A stretch of 64,000 nt of DNA from Metallyticus violacea (GCA_030762175.1 CM060831.1:137620001-137684000), one strand, 5' to 3'. Positions 45,478 to 58,170 are shown, counted from the stretch's first letter. Translations and numbers: made by a program. The notes: generated by a model not told the origin, from the letters alone.

Positions 45478-47611
45478 ATGAGCCTCGTGTTTTACCGCCT
45501 CAGTTACCCTCTCTGGTTACCAGCAAGCACTATCAATATTTAAAAGGGGCAAAAATGTATGTAAACTAATGCAAGTGTGATAAAAGCATAGAACAGGGAA
45601 GACAGAAAAATTAACACATTTACTTAGAAAAAATTAACACTAAAGGACGCCGGAAGGCATAAGAAATGGTTCCAAGCTTTAATAATGATGACAGTAAATT
45701 AGACAGGAATCTCCTTGTGCAGCGGCCATGTCAGTACCATGGTCACCCTGAAGAAAATGAGTAAAATCTTCAACATTGACTATACAATGTCATGCATCTT
45801 CTCTAATGTTGTTGAAGTATTAATTGCAACATTTAGCCAACCTGGAATGAAGTAACGGCATCTTTTTCCCGTGACCGCTCTCGTCTTACTTCTAATGCTA
45901 TCGTTTCATTACAATCTTCTCTGTGCTTTTAGAACAATGCTAGCTAAGATTCATTTGCATTTCTTCCGCACATACCGTAGTCAAGCAACCCGCAAACTGG
46001 TGGGATTTTGTGTAAGTAAAGATCAGTGACATGCATTTATGAACGAAATAAACTTAGTAATCAAACAACATGGGAATGTTTTTCGAACAGAAAAAGTGAA
46101 ACAAAAGAATGTGTCAAGTTGCTTTGACTAGAGATACCCAGTTAGTTATAGAGATGAAAAGATGTCACAATAACGAGGCCAAAGGCATAGTATGCGTATT
46201 TGCATAACCAAAACAAAATGGTAGCACCTATTGTCCTAACAGAGAAGAAACGAGTTTTTAGCTCATACTTTATTTTCATTTTGCAACATTATCTTCTTTA
46301 AGGTCAATGCTCCATGCCATCATCCCCACTTAAGTTGTTCTCCAGAATATGTATAAAACACTTCTTTACAGTTGCAATTTTCTCTTGATTTGATGAAAAA
46401 CATTGACCACAGAGGAAGAAAGTGAATTTTGGGAAAAGCTGGAAGTCAGGAGTCAAATCTGGGGGTACAGAAATATCTCAATTATCATATTGCTAAAACA
46501 CTTTTGTGCGCAGACGCATTGTCTTGATGAAATACCCCTTATTATCGGTAATGCAACGGAAATTGTATACTTTCCTCAATGGTTTATCAAATAAAACCAC
46601 ACAAACAAATAGGGCTTTCATTTCAAAACTTGCCAGTCTGAAAAACTGCCTATTTAAAAGACAAAATAATTTAAACAAAACCCATTAATTTAGATGAGGT
46701 AGAAATTTAAAACCAATGTGGATTACCAGAGCCCGGAAGTTAGGCAAATGCCTTTTCTATCTTGTTTGATATATTTAAAAATCAGATATAAATTAACACG
46801 TTTCGGTACATTTGCGGTTGGCAGGGTCATTTTTTCTATTTTCTTTTTTTGCCTGTTTTGGCTTCTGTTGCCTAGTTTAATATTTAAAACTTTTTTGCAT
46901 GTTGTGAATCGCAAGAATATTTTCCGTGGATTTAAAAAAGCATATAAAGAATTTCAATAAATCCAAGTGAAAAAATGGATAAATTTAAATGGCATGTTCA
47001 CCTCACAAAAATGTCTATTTAGAATCTTTTTATCATTATTTCTTTTCAAGCAGTCAAAAACTTTCTCCTCAACCCATTTACTTAAGTTCTTGAAATAGCA
47101 GAGCCTTTGTTAGTGAAAGGAACGCACGGTTACCTCGGGCATACGAATACTAGGAAATAGAGAAGTTGAGGGAAGTTCTGTAGTTTTGAATAGTCCTGAA
47201 GAAATGCCTTGTATCCATATGCGCGAGACAATTCTAGGAAGTTTGTGTTGGAGGTAACTTCTAAGGTAACAATGTAATAAACAATATCTAGCGAGAAAGA
47301 TGAGAGCGGTACAGCTGTGAAATAAACCGTCCCTGCAATATGTTCAGTATGGAAGTAAGAGAGATACTAACCTATTTCTCCTATAAATGCATAAAAAGAA
47401 AATGAATTCGACCAGAAACCACTGCGCATCTTTTGCTCATTTGCCAGGACCATTAAAATTACTTTGTCTTGATCAACATTTCTCGGCGAGAGCACCTGGC
47501 TGTATTCTTCGGTTCTTATTCCGAATAACTCCCTTTTCCCAAAAGTTATGAATAATAATTAAACGATTTGGAACTCTTAACGCCATGAAATCTTTGTTCA
47601 AATTGTATTCG
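45478..47611. other. Intron 2; no recognised gene
   Basis: Small overlapping frames at 46403-46960 occur on both strands and show no domain. Confidence 0.4.
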
Positions 47612-48055
47612 AAATTAAGGATCGAAGTAGCTCAGGCATTAACGCTTTGGACATGCATTCTGGAAGACCCGGGTTCAAATCCCTCTGGCCTTCGATCCTA
47701 ATCTTTGGTTTTCCCTGGTCCCTCAGGCGAATGTTGGGATGGATATTCATAGTCCACAAATTTTCCGTTCTTCCATTTCATCTCTTTCATTCCGTTAGTT
47801 CTGTTACAGGTCCGAAAGTGCCAGGAGAGGTGGGCAGTGTGCGATGTGACGGTGGCTTGCAATTGGAAAGGATTTTGTATTGAAGTGGCCCTTCTAAGGG
47901 GCTCGAAGGGGACACATCAGTGTCAGGGTATTCTATTTGTAAAACCAAAGGTATTCGTGCCTTACTTCTCCTGGATCCTGGCGCCCGATGTCTCCTTCAC
48001 TCATCCCTTCCTCCTTCTCCTCCTCCCGAAGATGCTCCCATGGGAGGTGTAGGCA
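47612..48055 (+). mobile_element. SINE-E, full copy with tRNA-like head
   Basis: The head begins 'ggatcgaagtagctcaggca', has B box 'gggttcaaatccc' and closes with 'ccttcgatcc', which is complementary to its first bases. It therefore still looks like an imperfect tRNA fold. The body of about 340 bases follows and recurs inverted at 45157-45477. The family is not one I can name. Confidence 0.65.
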
Positions 48056-48230
48056 CAAAACAGGCTTTTAAACAAGGGTGAAATACCGAATACTAGGAAT
48101 ATTCTTCGACTCTTAACAATCCAAATCCAATTCAATGTTCGAACTTAACTAGACGATTCGTTACGGATCATATATGTATATATATACATATATATATAAA
48201 GAAAAAATAGTGCAGCACTATTAAATTATA

Positions 48231-48657
48231 AAAGCAGAAAAGGATAAAGCACTAGGAGAAAGTTACACCTGTAATCGCTATATTTCGAATTACTAGAGTT
48301 CTTCTATGGCAAGAAGACCAAATTTCATAACATTACTTTGGATAGATGTCATAGTATAAGATGTATTAAATAACAAAAGCTTAATAATAACAATAAAGTG
48401 TATTAAAAACACAGAGAAAGTAAGAAGTAAAATTAAAAGAATAATAGATAAATAGAAAAGAAGTCAAAAGCAAAACACGTAAAAACAAATTTAATTTAAT
48501 AAGCCAAGTTAAAAGCAACACCAGAGATGCAAACAACATAAAGGAAAAATAATGTAATACTATTAACAATGTAACTAAATTAACAATTATAAAAGGATAA
48601 AACACTAAGAGAGAGTCACACTTATAATCGCTATATTTCGAACTACTTCTTCTATGG

Positions 48658-48707
<50 letters not shown>

Positions 48708-48715
48708 TATATATA
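48231..48715. repeat. Inverted-arm repeat family, copy 2, with (TA)n
   Basis: An arm at 48236-48315 and a second, direct arm at about 48593-48660 match the arms of the repeat at 17902-18395. Between them is 'ccaaatttcataacatta', the inverse of a segment in copy 1. The unit runs into a (TA)n array at 48659-48715, much as copy 1 ends in (AT)n. Confidence 0.7.
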
Positions 48716-50879
48716 CAATCCCGAACCTAACACACTTTACCATCACGCCTACTAAATCTTAACTACCATGTCTTTGCTTGCTAAACACACAGCAAATATG
48801 CCTCTGTCGGCCGAGAGAACAACTGCTGCGCGAAGGTTCACATTTGCGTGGTTCGCTTAGTACATGGCAGTATTAAGAGACTATTGCAACTCGTGGCTCC
48901 GTGACAACATGGAGACATTAACTATCACGCCGTGACGTGCTCGTGATATCCTATGCTGATGATTTTTCGTGACAGACGTGCCGTAGTTTTTATAAAATTT
49001 CTCCTGTAAAGATAGTTTGCGTAAGGTGCAGTTTTAGAATACGTGACGAGGAAGATCCTTGTCCGGACGTCAGCGCAATCCCCGACGATATCCTTTCCAC
49101 TCATAAATATTCACGAGGGCAAACGTCTTCCGCTTTTGGCAGCAATCGAGGTAATCGGGTGATACCGAATTGCATTAGTGTTGAGCTTTGCTATGGAAGA
49201 GCATGGCAATTTCACGTCATTGCGCTATCGGAGAAAGTTGCTTGCTGCTTGCTGCTAGTATGGTTGTTTTACGCATTTCTTTGTGGTTATGTTGGTATTT
49301 ACGCATTCACTTTTTTTCTTTCTCTACTGTAATTACTGCTCTGCTGAAATTCATGACAAGTGGCTTTTTTATTAAGATTATTAAAGAAATCAGAATAGAG
49401 CTGCCAAGTTCCACAAAATGAATGCTTATTACTACCAAAATCCTCACCTTTGTACTGCTTTGGTCTTATTTTTTTTGTTTTAAAGCTCTTAAATTAGGAA
49501 GCTTAGTTTTAAATGCATTCGGGAAAGAAGCAAAGCGAACTAAATTGGTTTTTTCGATCATATAACCGACCGTACCGCTTGTACGCACTTAAAAATTTGC
49601 TCTCTTATTAAAACGCACACTGCGGTGCCATTTTTTAAGAGTACCTCTCTCCTTTAGCTTCTAAAACAGCCTGAATTCGTCAGCAGGGATTCAACAAGAT
49701 GCCAGTCGCATACTGTTCATTAATATTGTCGAGTAGAAGCCATTATTGCTTGAAATATTATCATCTTACAAGGATTTCGCTTAAGAAACTAAAGACATTG
49801 TATATAAACCCCAATATTGCTCTCTTATTGTAACATCATTCAGCTTGCTTGTGAATGCTTTCCATAAATTATAAATTTTAGAAAAGACCACACTTTTTAC
49901 GTCAATAAGTAACTCGTGGAGTATTGTAGAAATGTGGGAAGTAAGCCTTCCTATAAGTGATATAGCAAATGTCATCCCGAGAGATATAAATACTGTAAAC
50001 CATTTGACTAGGCGTTCCCAAGATCAAGGGGGAAAAAGTCTTAAAAAGAGACCGAAGAAAACCACACCGGAGGAAGAAGCGGCAATTTTAAATTGAAACA
50101 GAGGTGACTTTTAATCCTGAGAGAACTAGATGTTAATTGCAGAGTTGTTACCATAAAAATGCGTCTACTTAAAGACAGCATCCATCACAGAAAGTTTTTC
50201 TGTGCAGAAAAACTTCAACCATGATCATAGCTTCTTATAGGTTTCGCCCTGTGTGGTTAAATGTTTCAATGATATTCAGTTAAAGTTCTGTATGTACATT
50301 TATAATAAATTAGTATTTTTCTGTTTTTACAATATGAAAGGTGCCAGGCCCTATGTATTGATTGTAATAATGACATTTACTAAAGAAGTTCGTACCACAC
50401 TATATAAACTGCAATTTTATTACTTTAGTGTAGTACTCTTACTAAATTATAAAATAAAAGTGTTTGAATGATTTAAAATGGATTCATGAAAATAATAAAT
50501 CGAAAATGCAATAAATATCTAATTTGCACGTTTTAAGATAATTAATCTCAGAAGAAAAGCTCTAAACCTCATCATGTTTCCTAAAGTCATCGCAAAATGG
50601 TATAATATCGTATCGGTAATACTAATGAACAGCAGTGTACAATTCTTAGTAATCCTAGTTCGCAAGGAAGAGGAACGAATTGCTTACTAAAATTCAATAT
50701 ATGGGGGAGAAAAAAATCTTAGAAAACGAGTTCGTGGTTTTCCAATACTAATAAGGTTTTCTCTCTCTCTCTCTCTCTCTCAAAAAGTAAAACGAGGCAT
50801 ATTTTCTTCATAAAAAGTTCGGTTAATTATGTAAACTTCGTTTTCTACTGCATTTGTTCGAAAGAAAATTAGTGAATGA
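48716..50879. other. Intron 2; no recognised gene
   Basis: A less AT-rich patch at 48780-49180 has no identifiable content. A (CT)n run is at 50758-50780. Confidence 0.4.
50758..50780. repeat. (TC)n microsatellite
   Basis: About 11 CT units in intron 2. Confidence 0.9.
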
Positions 50880-51153
50880 ATGGTGTTCAACGCCCGTTTT
50901 TGCTACTGAGGCACCACAGGTGATGGACACTGATGATACATAAGATGAAATGATATTTTGGGAAAGGATTTATTTTTAAGGAAGGAAACGTTCCAGGCCT
51001 AAATTTAGGGTACCTCCCCGGCATTTTCCATTTATGAGGACTGAGGAAAACATGGAAAAAACTTCAATCAGCAAGGAAGGTCCTGGCCGTATTCGAACCC
51101 CGACCTCCCGCTCACGAGTCCGCGACTTAACGACCTCGGCCACCCGTGTCGAT
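50880..51153 (-). mobile_element. SINE-A, full-length copy
   Basis: Starts 'ttcaacgcccgtttttgcta' and ends with the inverted head 'cggccacccgtgtcgat'. Moderately diverged. No clear target duplication. Confidence 0.9.
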
Positions 51154-52210
51154 CACGTGTTCGACGAAACCGGAGTACGAAGAAGAGAACATTCAGAGGG
51201 TAAGGAAGCCACTTGCAGGCAATTCATATCGCTCAGTTTGTCAAAAGTTATGTGTCCATATCACGGAAAAAAGTTTAAAAACTACTATATTAATAACTGC
51301 AATAGAAATGAGAACATGGATTTAGCATGGTTCAGATTGGATATCTGGAATTAAAAGGTCTGGTACTGATCTCCAATTTGCAAATAAATAGAAAAGGTCC
51401 CTCATGTTTTGTCCATTTGTCAAGGAATGAATGAATGCTTGGAGGAAAAATCTCAAAATAAGAAATGGCCAAATCTCAATAAAAAGGCGTAGGAAAATAT
51501 TTTATGATCAGTAACAGATTAGCTAATTAGGAAATATATTATTCATAGTGAAAGGAAAATGCGTTTGGTCAATAAATAGAAAAGGGGAGGAAATGTAATT
51601 GTGGATGGATAGGCAGATGCAGTATGCTTTAGTGTATTACTAGTATTATTTTACTGTGTTTTTTTTTTATTTTAACTAAAATATTTATAGCTTGGGCTAG
51701 CATAGGAGCCAAGTAGTATGGATATTCCATTAGGCAACTACTGACGAATCGGGAACTGGGGTTTGATGCAACTTAATCAGTTCATAATTTAATTTTACAT
51801 CAGTAATATAGTGAATAATGAAGAATTTTAAATTAATGGATAAATTATTATTATTGTTTGATGTATAAAGGGCTATGGAGATAATGGTTTTGCCAGAATA
51901 TCTCTTATTTTGTAATTTACTTAGCAAGCAATAAATAAAATTAAGAATCAAATTAATATGATATAAAATACTACACTAAAGAAAGGCATGTATCTTAATT
52001 AATGGTCATTAATTGTCCATAATTGATTAGAATGAAATGTGATGAAAATGCAGAACTGCTAGCTTCTGGCAATTGAAGGCCTGCTGCCTGTGTCGCGAAT
52101 GACAAATATTTCCTTATACAGTTTACATTGTTATATTAATTGTAAGAGTCAATGTTTTAACACACAATATGCTCCTGAACCCGTAAGAATTGTTCATTTC
52201 ATTGTTGCAG
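51154..52210. other. Intron 2, last part; no recognised element
   Basis: Runs up to the acceptor 'cattgttgcag' at 52210. AT-rich and non-coding. Confidence 0.5.
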
Positions 52211-52382
52211 AGAGGAATCATCGCCGACCTGGATGGAAGGTATTATGTTATAAATCCATTACCGAGGCGATTCCGTCGAAACCTCCAGGACATACCTCCC
52301 CACGTAGTGACACGATGGAATCCTCCACCATCGTTACACCTGCACACTTCCACCGATCTCCTTGAAGCGAGCTCTCATCAAG
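52211..52382 (+). CDS. ADAMTS-like gene, propeptide C-terminal exon
   Basis: A 172-nt exon from 'attgttgcag' to 'gtatgg' at 52383. It begins RGIIADLDGRYYVINPLPRR. In ADAMTS and ADAM propeptides the 'C-x-G' turn is followed by 'G-x-I ... E-x-Y-x-I-x-PL', and joining DGHT from the previous exon to RGII restores this. It ends with SSHQ and one base (g), so phase 0 in and phase 1 out. The remainder (PPHVVTRWNPPPS and a His/Thr/Ser-rich stretch) is the usual variable linker before the furin site. No stop is crossed. Confidence 0.87.
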
Positions 52383-52692
52383 GTATGGTACAATCCTCGA
52401 AGACCGGATCACTAAGTTTAACTTACGATCCAACTATTTATAAAGCATTCATTTTCATTTAAGTCAATGTATGTCAGTTAGATGTGAGATTGTCATAATA
52501 ATCTAATATCAAAAGATCTGAGATCGCCGATAAATAAACGAACGTAGTGAGTGGTATTTATTAGGGCTATTTCACGAATAAAATAAGGAAGTAAATATAA
52601 TTTCTCCAAACTTGTCTTACAAAATTGTAACAATTGTATATTTGTATTATGAATACTTAACCTTTTCAAGCCATCCTGTAACATACGAATGT
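52383..52692. other. Intron 3, start; no recognised feature
   Basis: From donor 'gtatgg' to the young SINE-A. Non-coding. Confidence 0.5.
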
Positions 52693-52706
52693 CAACTGTC
52701 AGTAAT

Positions 52707-52999
52707 TTTTTTTTTTTTTGAGTAGTGTTTAACGCCCGTTTTTACTACTGAGGCACCACAGGCGGTGGACACTGATGATACATGAGATGAAATGATAAAT
52801 TGGGAAAGGATTTTTTTTTTTTAAGGAAGGAAGCGTTCCAGGCCTAAGTTTAGGTACCTCCCCGGCATTTGCCAGTTATGAAGACTGAGGAAAACCTGGA
52901 AAAAAACCCCAGTCAGGGAGGACGGTCCTGGCGGGATTCGAACCGCAGACCTCCCGCTCACGAGTCCGTGCCTTAACGACCTCGGCCACCCGTGGCGGT
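52707..52999 (-). mobile_element. SINE-A, young copy with perfect target duplication
   Basis: A full-length minus-strand copy, from the T run and 'tttaacgcccgtttttacta' to the inverted head 'ccacccgtggcggt'. 'caactgtcagtaat' (14 bases) is perfectly repeated at 52693-52706 and 53000-53013. The body is close to the majority sequence of the other copies. It lies in intron 3, about 325 bases after the donor, antisense to the host gene. Confidence 0.95.
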
Positions 53000-53013
53000 C
53001 AACTGTCAGTAAT

Positions 53014-54095
53014 GCCAATAGAGAAAAGCCAAATACTGGTTTAGGACTATTTCATGAATAGAATGAGAATAAAAGTAACATATATTTGAAATTCGCACAT
53101 AGAATATTAACACTTGTATAAAATGCTATACTTTGTTATTAATACATACCTATTCAGAAACCGTAGACTGAAATAGACGGAAGTCGACTATTACATTCGC
53201 TCCCTTCCATTTATTAATATCAACTGAGAAAAACCGAACAAAGATAACATTTTACCTTAAACATTTGCGCAGTGCCAAAAGGCTTTGAAGAACCCTCCAT
53301 GTTGCTTTATGATTATCAACAGTAATAGTTTAGAAGCTATCAATACCTTCCCACCGACTATTAGCAAAAGTGGTCGGTGGTGTGACTCGGAAATTTTAGT
53401 GGGGTAAAGAGTTGGCTACACTGACAGGAAAACAAATGCACTTCGCGCGGTAAAGGGATTTGGTAAAATTGTACGATATTTTCACTGCAATATCGGACTG
53501 TGATTTGTCAAAATTAGTGGACCATCTCAGAATGTATTTTATGGAAAAAAAATGTTGGTGGCTTAAGTTAGCCTTTTTAACAAGAAAGTATTAACTCTAC
53601 AGCAGATTTCCAAAGAGTGTTTGATAACTGTATTCCTAATAGGCATTTCAATTGACCGCCAACTAACAGATTTGTATGAAATTATCAGGAAGATTAAAGC
53701 TGTTTTGAATGCAAAAGGCGGCCTTATGATTACCGTAAATGGATCTCCGAAAAGAGCATATTGCGTTCTCCACGCTACCACCAACTTTACCATATGATAC
53801 CTCGATAATCAAGTGCGGGAAGAAGAAAATAATAGCGTAAAGAGATATGAGTGGTGTTCTACCAAATTATATAAAAAAAAAAAAAGCATTATCAATAGCA
53901 AGTTTCACTGTAAAACTTCCACTTCGATTTGATAATTTTTCATTTCTTGGCAGCATTTTACCACATAAGGCCTAATATACTCTGAAGAAATAATAGGTAA
54001 TAACAACATGAAAGGATCATGCCATTTATTTTAGTATTTATTATTCGTGGTACACTTTTCAAGATTCTCCAGTAATGGAAATATATGAACTTGAA
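53014..54095. other. Intron 3; no recognised feature
   Basis: Non-coding and AT-rich; includes a short A run near 53873. Confidence 0.45.
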
Positions 54096-54415
54096 ACTTC
54101 TAGGGCCATGGCCTGCCGCAAGACCTCTGCTTCGTTTACCTCCGTCTTACGACTTCATTGATAGAGGGCAGTGTTGCAGGGGGGCATGTGATCTGCATAC
54201 CAACACCCTGCCGATCGCCTATCACGCGGCTTTCTAAACCGAAGGACGCCACCTCTCTATCAGGCACCTCCACAATTATCCTCAGAGGCTAGGTGAACCC
54301 CGTTACAAACTTCTCTAACTTAGAAAAATTCTTAAGCAGATATCAGCAGTTGAACCCGGACTTTCCCGGCCTGCAATCAGTAACGTTAGACCGCTTCCTT
54401 AGGCGGCCTCTAGGG
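54096..54415 (-). mobile_element. SINE-F, tRNA-headed GC-rich repeat
   Basis: Read on the minus strand, the head is 'aggccgcctaaggaagcggt' with 'ctaacg' (A-box region), then 'gtccgggttcaactgc' (B box). A relatively GC-rich body of about 230 bases follows. It stands out from the AT-rich intron. There is no second copy in the window, so this rests on the box pair and composition. Confidence 0.55.
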
Positions 54416-54589
54416 TCACTTGGTAAGAATTATTCCGAGGAATTCTACTCAGCATCGAAATTTATACAATTGACGTAACCAGAAAATTATCTCACAAGAG
54501 CGGGTAGTGCCAACATAATCACCAACCACCACCAACCCGGAGACCTAAACTTTAGCGTCAATAAGTATTTCGGAAATCTTAGATTCAGC

Positions 54590-54593
<4 letters not shown>

Positions 54594-54653
<60 letters not shown>

Positions 54654-54670
54654 AATAATAACAATAATAT
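54594..54670. repeat. (ATT)n then (AAT)n microsatellite
   Basis: About 20 ATT units turning into AAT, so the array is partly self-complementary. Confidence 0.92.
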
Positions 54671-56774
54671 TTCGATGGCATGTACATGCCTTATAGTTGT
54701 TTGATTTATTAAAAAACTAGCAATAAATGTTCTCGGTTTGTATTCAATTATGCCATCCTTTTATTTATGCACATATGTCTAAAGGAGAAGACAGTAGTAC
54801 AATCAATTTCGTGACATGCGCACTCAGAATTCGATTCCGAGAAGCACCCAAGCGTCCCTCCTATATTATTCTGTGATCAACACCATTTTACCAAGTTTTG
54901 GAGTCGTTAGTCATTTGTTGCAGAGCATATAAAAATAAAATTATCTCTCTGGAATGCTGCTAGATATTAGAGCATAAGAGTCAAACTCAAGACTTTTGCC
55001 TAACTAGATATATAATATTTTCAAAATATATTTCAAAATATATAACACTCAAAGCAGTTTATGTCTTGGTAATGAAAACAATGACCGTTGGTTATAAGCA
55101 GGCCCGACTTTTTATTATTTAAAAACTTTTACAAAATAGCCTATAAAATGTCAGCAAAAGTAGTATAAAATGATCTTAAGGCTTTTTAAAATGACAAACA
55201 TTTAAGCGAAAATACGAATATACTCGTATTATATATTTGTGTTGGACACACATAATGAATAGCAAACATTTACAATATTAGTATTTTGATTAAATTGAAA
55301 ATATTCTGTAATTTAATAATATTAAGAGAAGCATGATAAGTTGATTAATGGTTATCAATTAACATTTCAGTCTTTTCTGTTTTTACATTCCTCTTATAGG
55401 CAAAATTACTAAATTAAATAATTTCACATTTTGTCATTATTAGGACGCTATTCGATGAGAAAAAAAACTGATTCCCCAGTGAGTAGTTGAATAAATTATC
55501 GGATGGAAACATTCCTGAAAAAAGGGAGTGTATCTAACTACGTGTACAGGCTTCAATTCTAACCTCATTTCGCCTTGTGTAGATGCGTAAGTTTTCAAAG
55601 AAAAATGAACATTGATTTTCTGCCAATATGTTAATCTACATTGAAAAACTCCTTTCAACATTAAAAATGTGATGACTGCATACATGAAGTACAGTAAATT
55701 ACTGATATAGCGTCCTTTTAAGTGCCAAGCCTGCTAAAATCTTTCCCCTTCAACACTCGATGATAAACACAAAAACTTTATAGCCTGAACTCTTGCAAGA
55801 ACATGTAAATTTTTCTGATACTGATAGACCCACCAGGAACATTTTATCGCTACTTCGGTCCCTTTATCCACACTGATAATCTTTTCGAGAGTTACTTTAT
55901 CTCTAAGATTTACAATGAGTAGTAGAACTTCTGTATGTTTGCTTATTTTAACTTCTGATAATATTCAATAAGAGTAAATGCATGAAAACCACAATATAAT
56001 TACGAATGTATATAAAACCGACATAAAAATAATAACAGCTAAATAAATATTTTAAAAATAACAACATAATGACCCAAAAATGGTCCAAAAATAAAAAAAT
56101 TACCAAACATTACCTAATACATTAACGTTTCTATCATCTAGGGATATGCTTGGAAATTGTGTACAAGTTACATATGTTTATGATGTACCACTTAAAAGAT
56201 GACCATCACCAAAACGCGGGCCAAGATGATAAGTACGGAACAAAGCCTGAACACCAAAACATTGCTTAGATGCGGCTACAGATTAAAGAAACATTGCTAT
56301 AGGATGCCGTCAATTGTTTACTTTACAAAGTCTTAAGGAGCGAAATCTGTAGAAAATGAAGATTGCGCCATTGGTGATTCCGATGCAACTACACAGCAAT
56401 TCTCGTTTGTAGCGAAGGGCACAGTTCACATCAAGTGAAATTCACATTCATTGGTAGTAACTTTTGACAAGGGCAGTTAAACACAAGCCAGCTGCGACTG
56501 GAGATGATATGCACTCTAATTGCGTCTGGCTACTCCACTCCAATTCTTTTTACATTTTGCTATTCAGTTTAGGATCAAATGAGTAAAATCGTGTCCCAAA
56601 AGTATAATTTTATTTTCTCCAACGCTGGTAATGGAAGAATATAAAGTTAAAATACAATAAGCAGTGGTCCTTCATTGTTCAGTAAACACACGAAATATTT
56701 CAGCTTCAGAAAATACATGAAATGTTTCTTGAACTCAAAAATGAATTGCATTCATTCTAAGTTGATGCTCCGCC
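54671..56774. other. Intron 3; no recognised feature
   Basis: Long AT-rich stretch without coding signal or shared repeats. Confidence 0.45.
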
Positions 56775-56785
56775 GCTACCCAAAC

Positions 56786-57034
56786 GTCGGTCCTGGTAGT
56801 GTAGTGGTAACCATACTTGCCTTCTAAACCCAAGGTCGCGGGATCGGTGGATTTTTTCGGGCGTAAAAATCCTAAGTATGGCTTCCTTCGGAAGGGAAGT
56901 AAAGCCGTGGGTCCCGTGTGTATATTTACGGCACGATAAAGAACCTCAAGCCTGAAACAGTTTCATGCCCTGATTAGAATGGGACGCTGATGACCTGAGA
57001 TGTTAAAAAGCGTCTTTAAATAAACAAATCAAAA
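56786..57034 (+). mobile_element. SINE-B with target duplication
   Basis: Head 'gtcggtcctggtagtgtagt'. The B box is partly deleted ('cgcgggatcgg'). The core and the tail 'cgtctttaaataaacaaatc' are intact. The perfect 11-bp duplication 'gctacccaaac' (56775-56785, 57035-57045) fixes the ends. It inserted beside the SINE-C head. Confidence 0.93.
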
Positions 57035-57045
57035 GCTACCCAAAC

Positions 57046-57125
57046 AGCTTAACTTGACCGGGAACCGAACCCAGGACCTCCGAATTAGTAGTCACAGATG
57101 CTACCACTAGACCAAGGAGGCGAAC
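57046..57125 (-). mobile_element. SINE-C, tRNA-like head
   Basis: The minus strand has 'ccttggtctagtggtagcat' (A-box region) and 'gggttcggttccc' (B box). A tRNA-Asp/Asn-like head is likely, but the acceptor stem does not close, so this is a retroposon head rather than a functional tRNA gene. Its body would lie beyond the SINE-B insertion on the left. Confidence 0.55.
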
Positions 57126-58128
57126 AGGCATCTTTTGTTTCCTCCTTTTTATAGCCGAACTGTATCCTATGATAGAGCTGAAATACCTAAGCTTTCCGTT
57201 AGCTCTTTGTAGTGTGTATTTTATGCTTCATTCTCTAATAAAACTACAACTTTTATTACCGTCCTTACATCCGGATGGACAAGAGAAAGTGGTTTGTGAC
57301 ATTTCTGTCCATGAATTTTATGAAATAGGATCCGTTTGGTTCTAATTTATTACAAATACACTCCAAAATAAATTACAAGAAGAGAACAATGAATGTATAC
57401 CCAGTACTGACGCCTTACACAAAAACTGCTCAAATAATTCACGTAAATATCAACCCGGTGGTACTTCTGAACGCAAGTTAATGCGCAGATATTATTTTCA
57501 TCGCCTGAACTGAGCTTATTTGCTGGTTCTGTGTGTTATTCACACTGCCATTTCACTTGACCGAACAAAGAAACCTTTCAGTTTTTCAATTGATTTTCTT
57601 TCCTCGTTCTTTTTACAGGTATCGAGGTAATTTTCTAAATCTTGCGATTTTCAAGCAAATTTCTTCAATTTTTTATCACAGGCTTGATCTGGTCAACTTT
57701 TCCATGTTCATATCTCTAATAATTTATGATAAATAAATTTAATATATTATTATCTACATGTGTCAAACGTTTCACACGATGCAGAATTTATTCATAGTTT
57801 TGATGAAATAAATCGTATTTATCGATATGCCAATATCGATAAATAATCTTTTTGGCATATTATTGTACGGCATCTTAGAGATTATCCCGTCCGCTTCATA
57901 AAACAATCAGAACATACAATTTTAAGTGAACTATTGTTACACCTTGGAACACGTAGGACAAACTCCGTCATTCGTTCTGTTGCCAGGACAGTTGGCGTAG
58001 GTCAAAGAAGAAAAAGTTATTTCTTATGGTGTCTCTAGCCACACGTTGCTCGTTCTTGCTCCTTTCATGTACGAATTCCAAAACTTTTTCTTCAGTGTCA
58101 GTATGTCTTCCTTTGCGAAGATCAGTAA
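57126..58128. other. Intron 3; palindrome but no recognised gene
   Basis: Holds the perfect hairpin at 57816-57845. Otherwise non-coding. Confidence 0.45.
57816..57845. repeat. Perfect 13-bp inverted repeat with TATCGATA sites
   Basis: TATTTATCGATAT, four bases (gcca), then its exact reverse complement. Each arm contains TATCGATA, the octamer bound by the Drosophila factor DREF. A binding role is only a possibility. Confidence 0.8.
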
Positions 58129-58170
58129 CCGCCTGTGGTGCCTCAGTAGTGAAAATGGGCGTAAAACACT
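58129..58170 (+). mobile_element. SINE-A, tail fragment
   Basis: Only the last ~40 bases of the family are present ('cgcctgtggtgcctcagtag', then 'gggcgtaaaacacta'). Confidence 0.8.

Noticed and set aside
46403..46960. Cluster of small frames on both strands
   Set aside because: Overlapping frames on both strands with no domain; no convincing transposase motif.
49590..49720. Possible Tc1 transposase C-terminus on the minus strand
   Set aside because: A short run (ESLLTNSGCF) is suggestive, but too short and without the upstream DPDLNPIE block.
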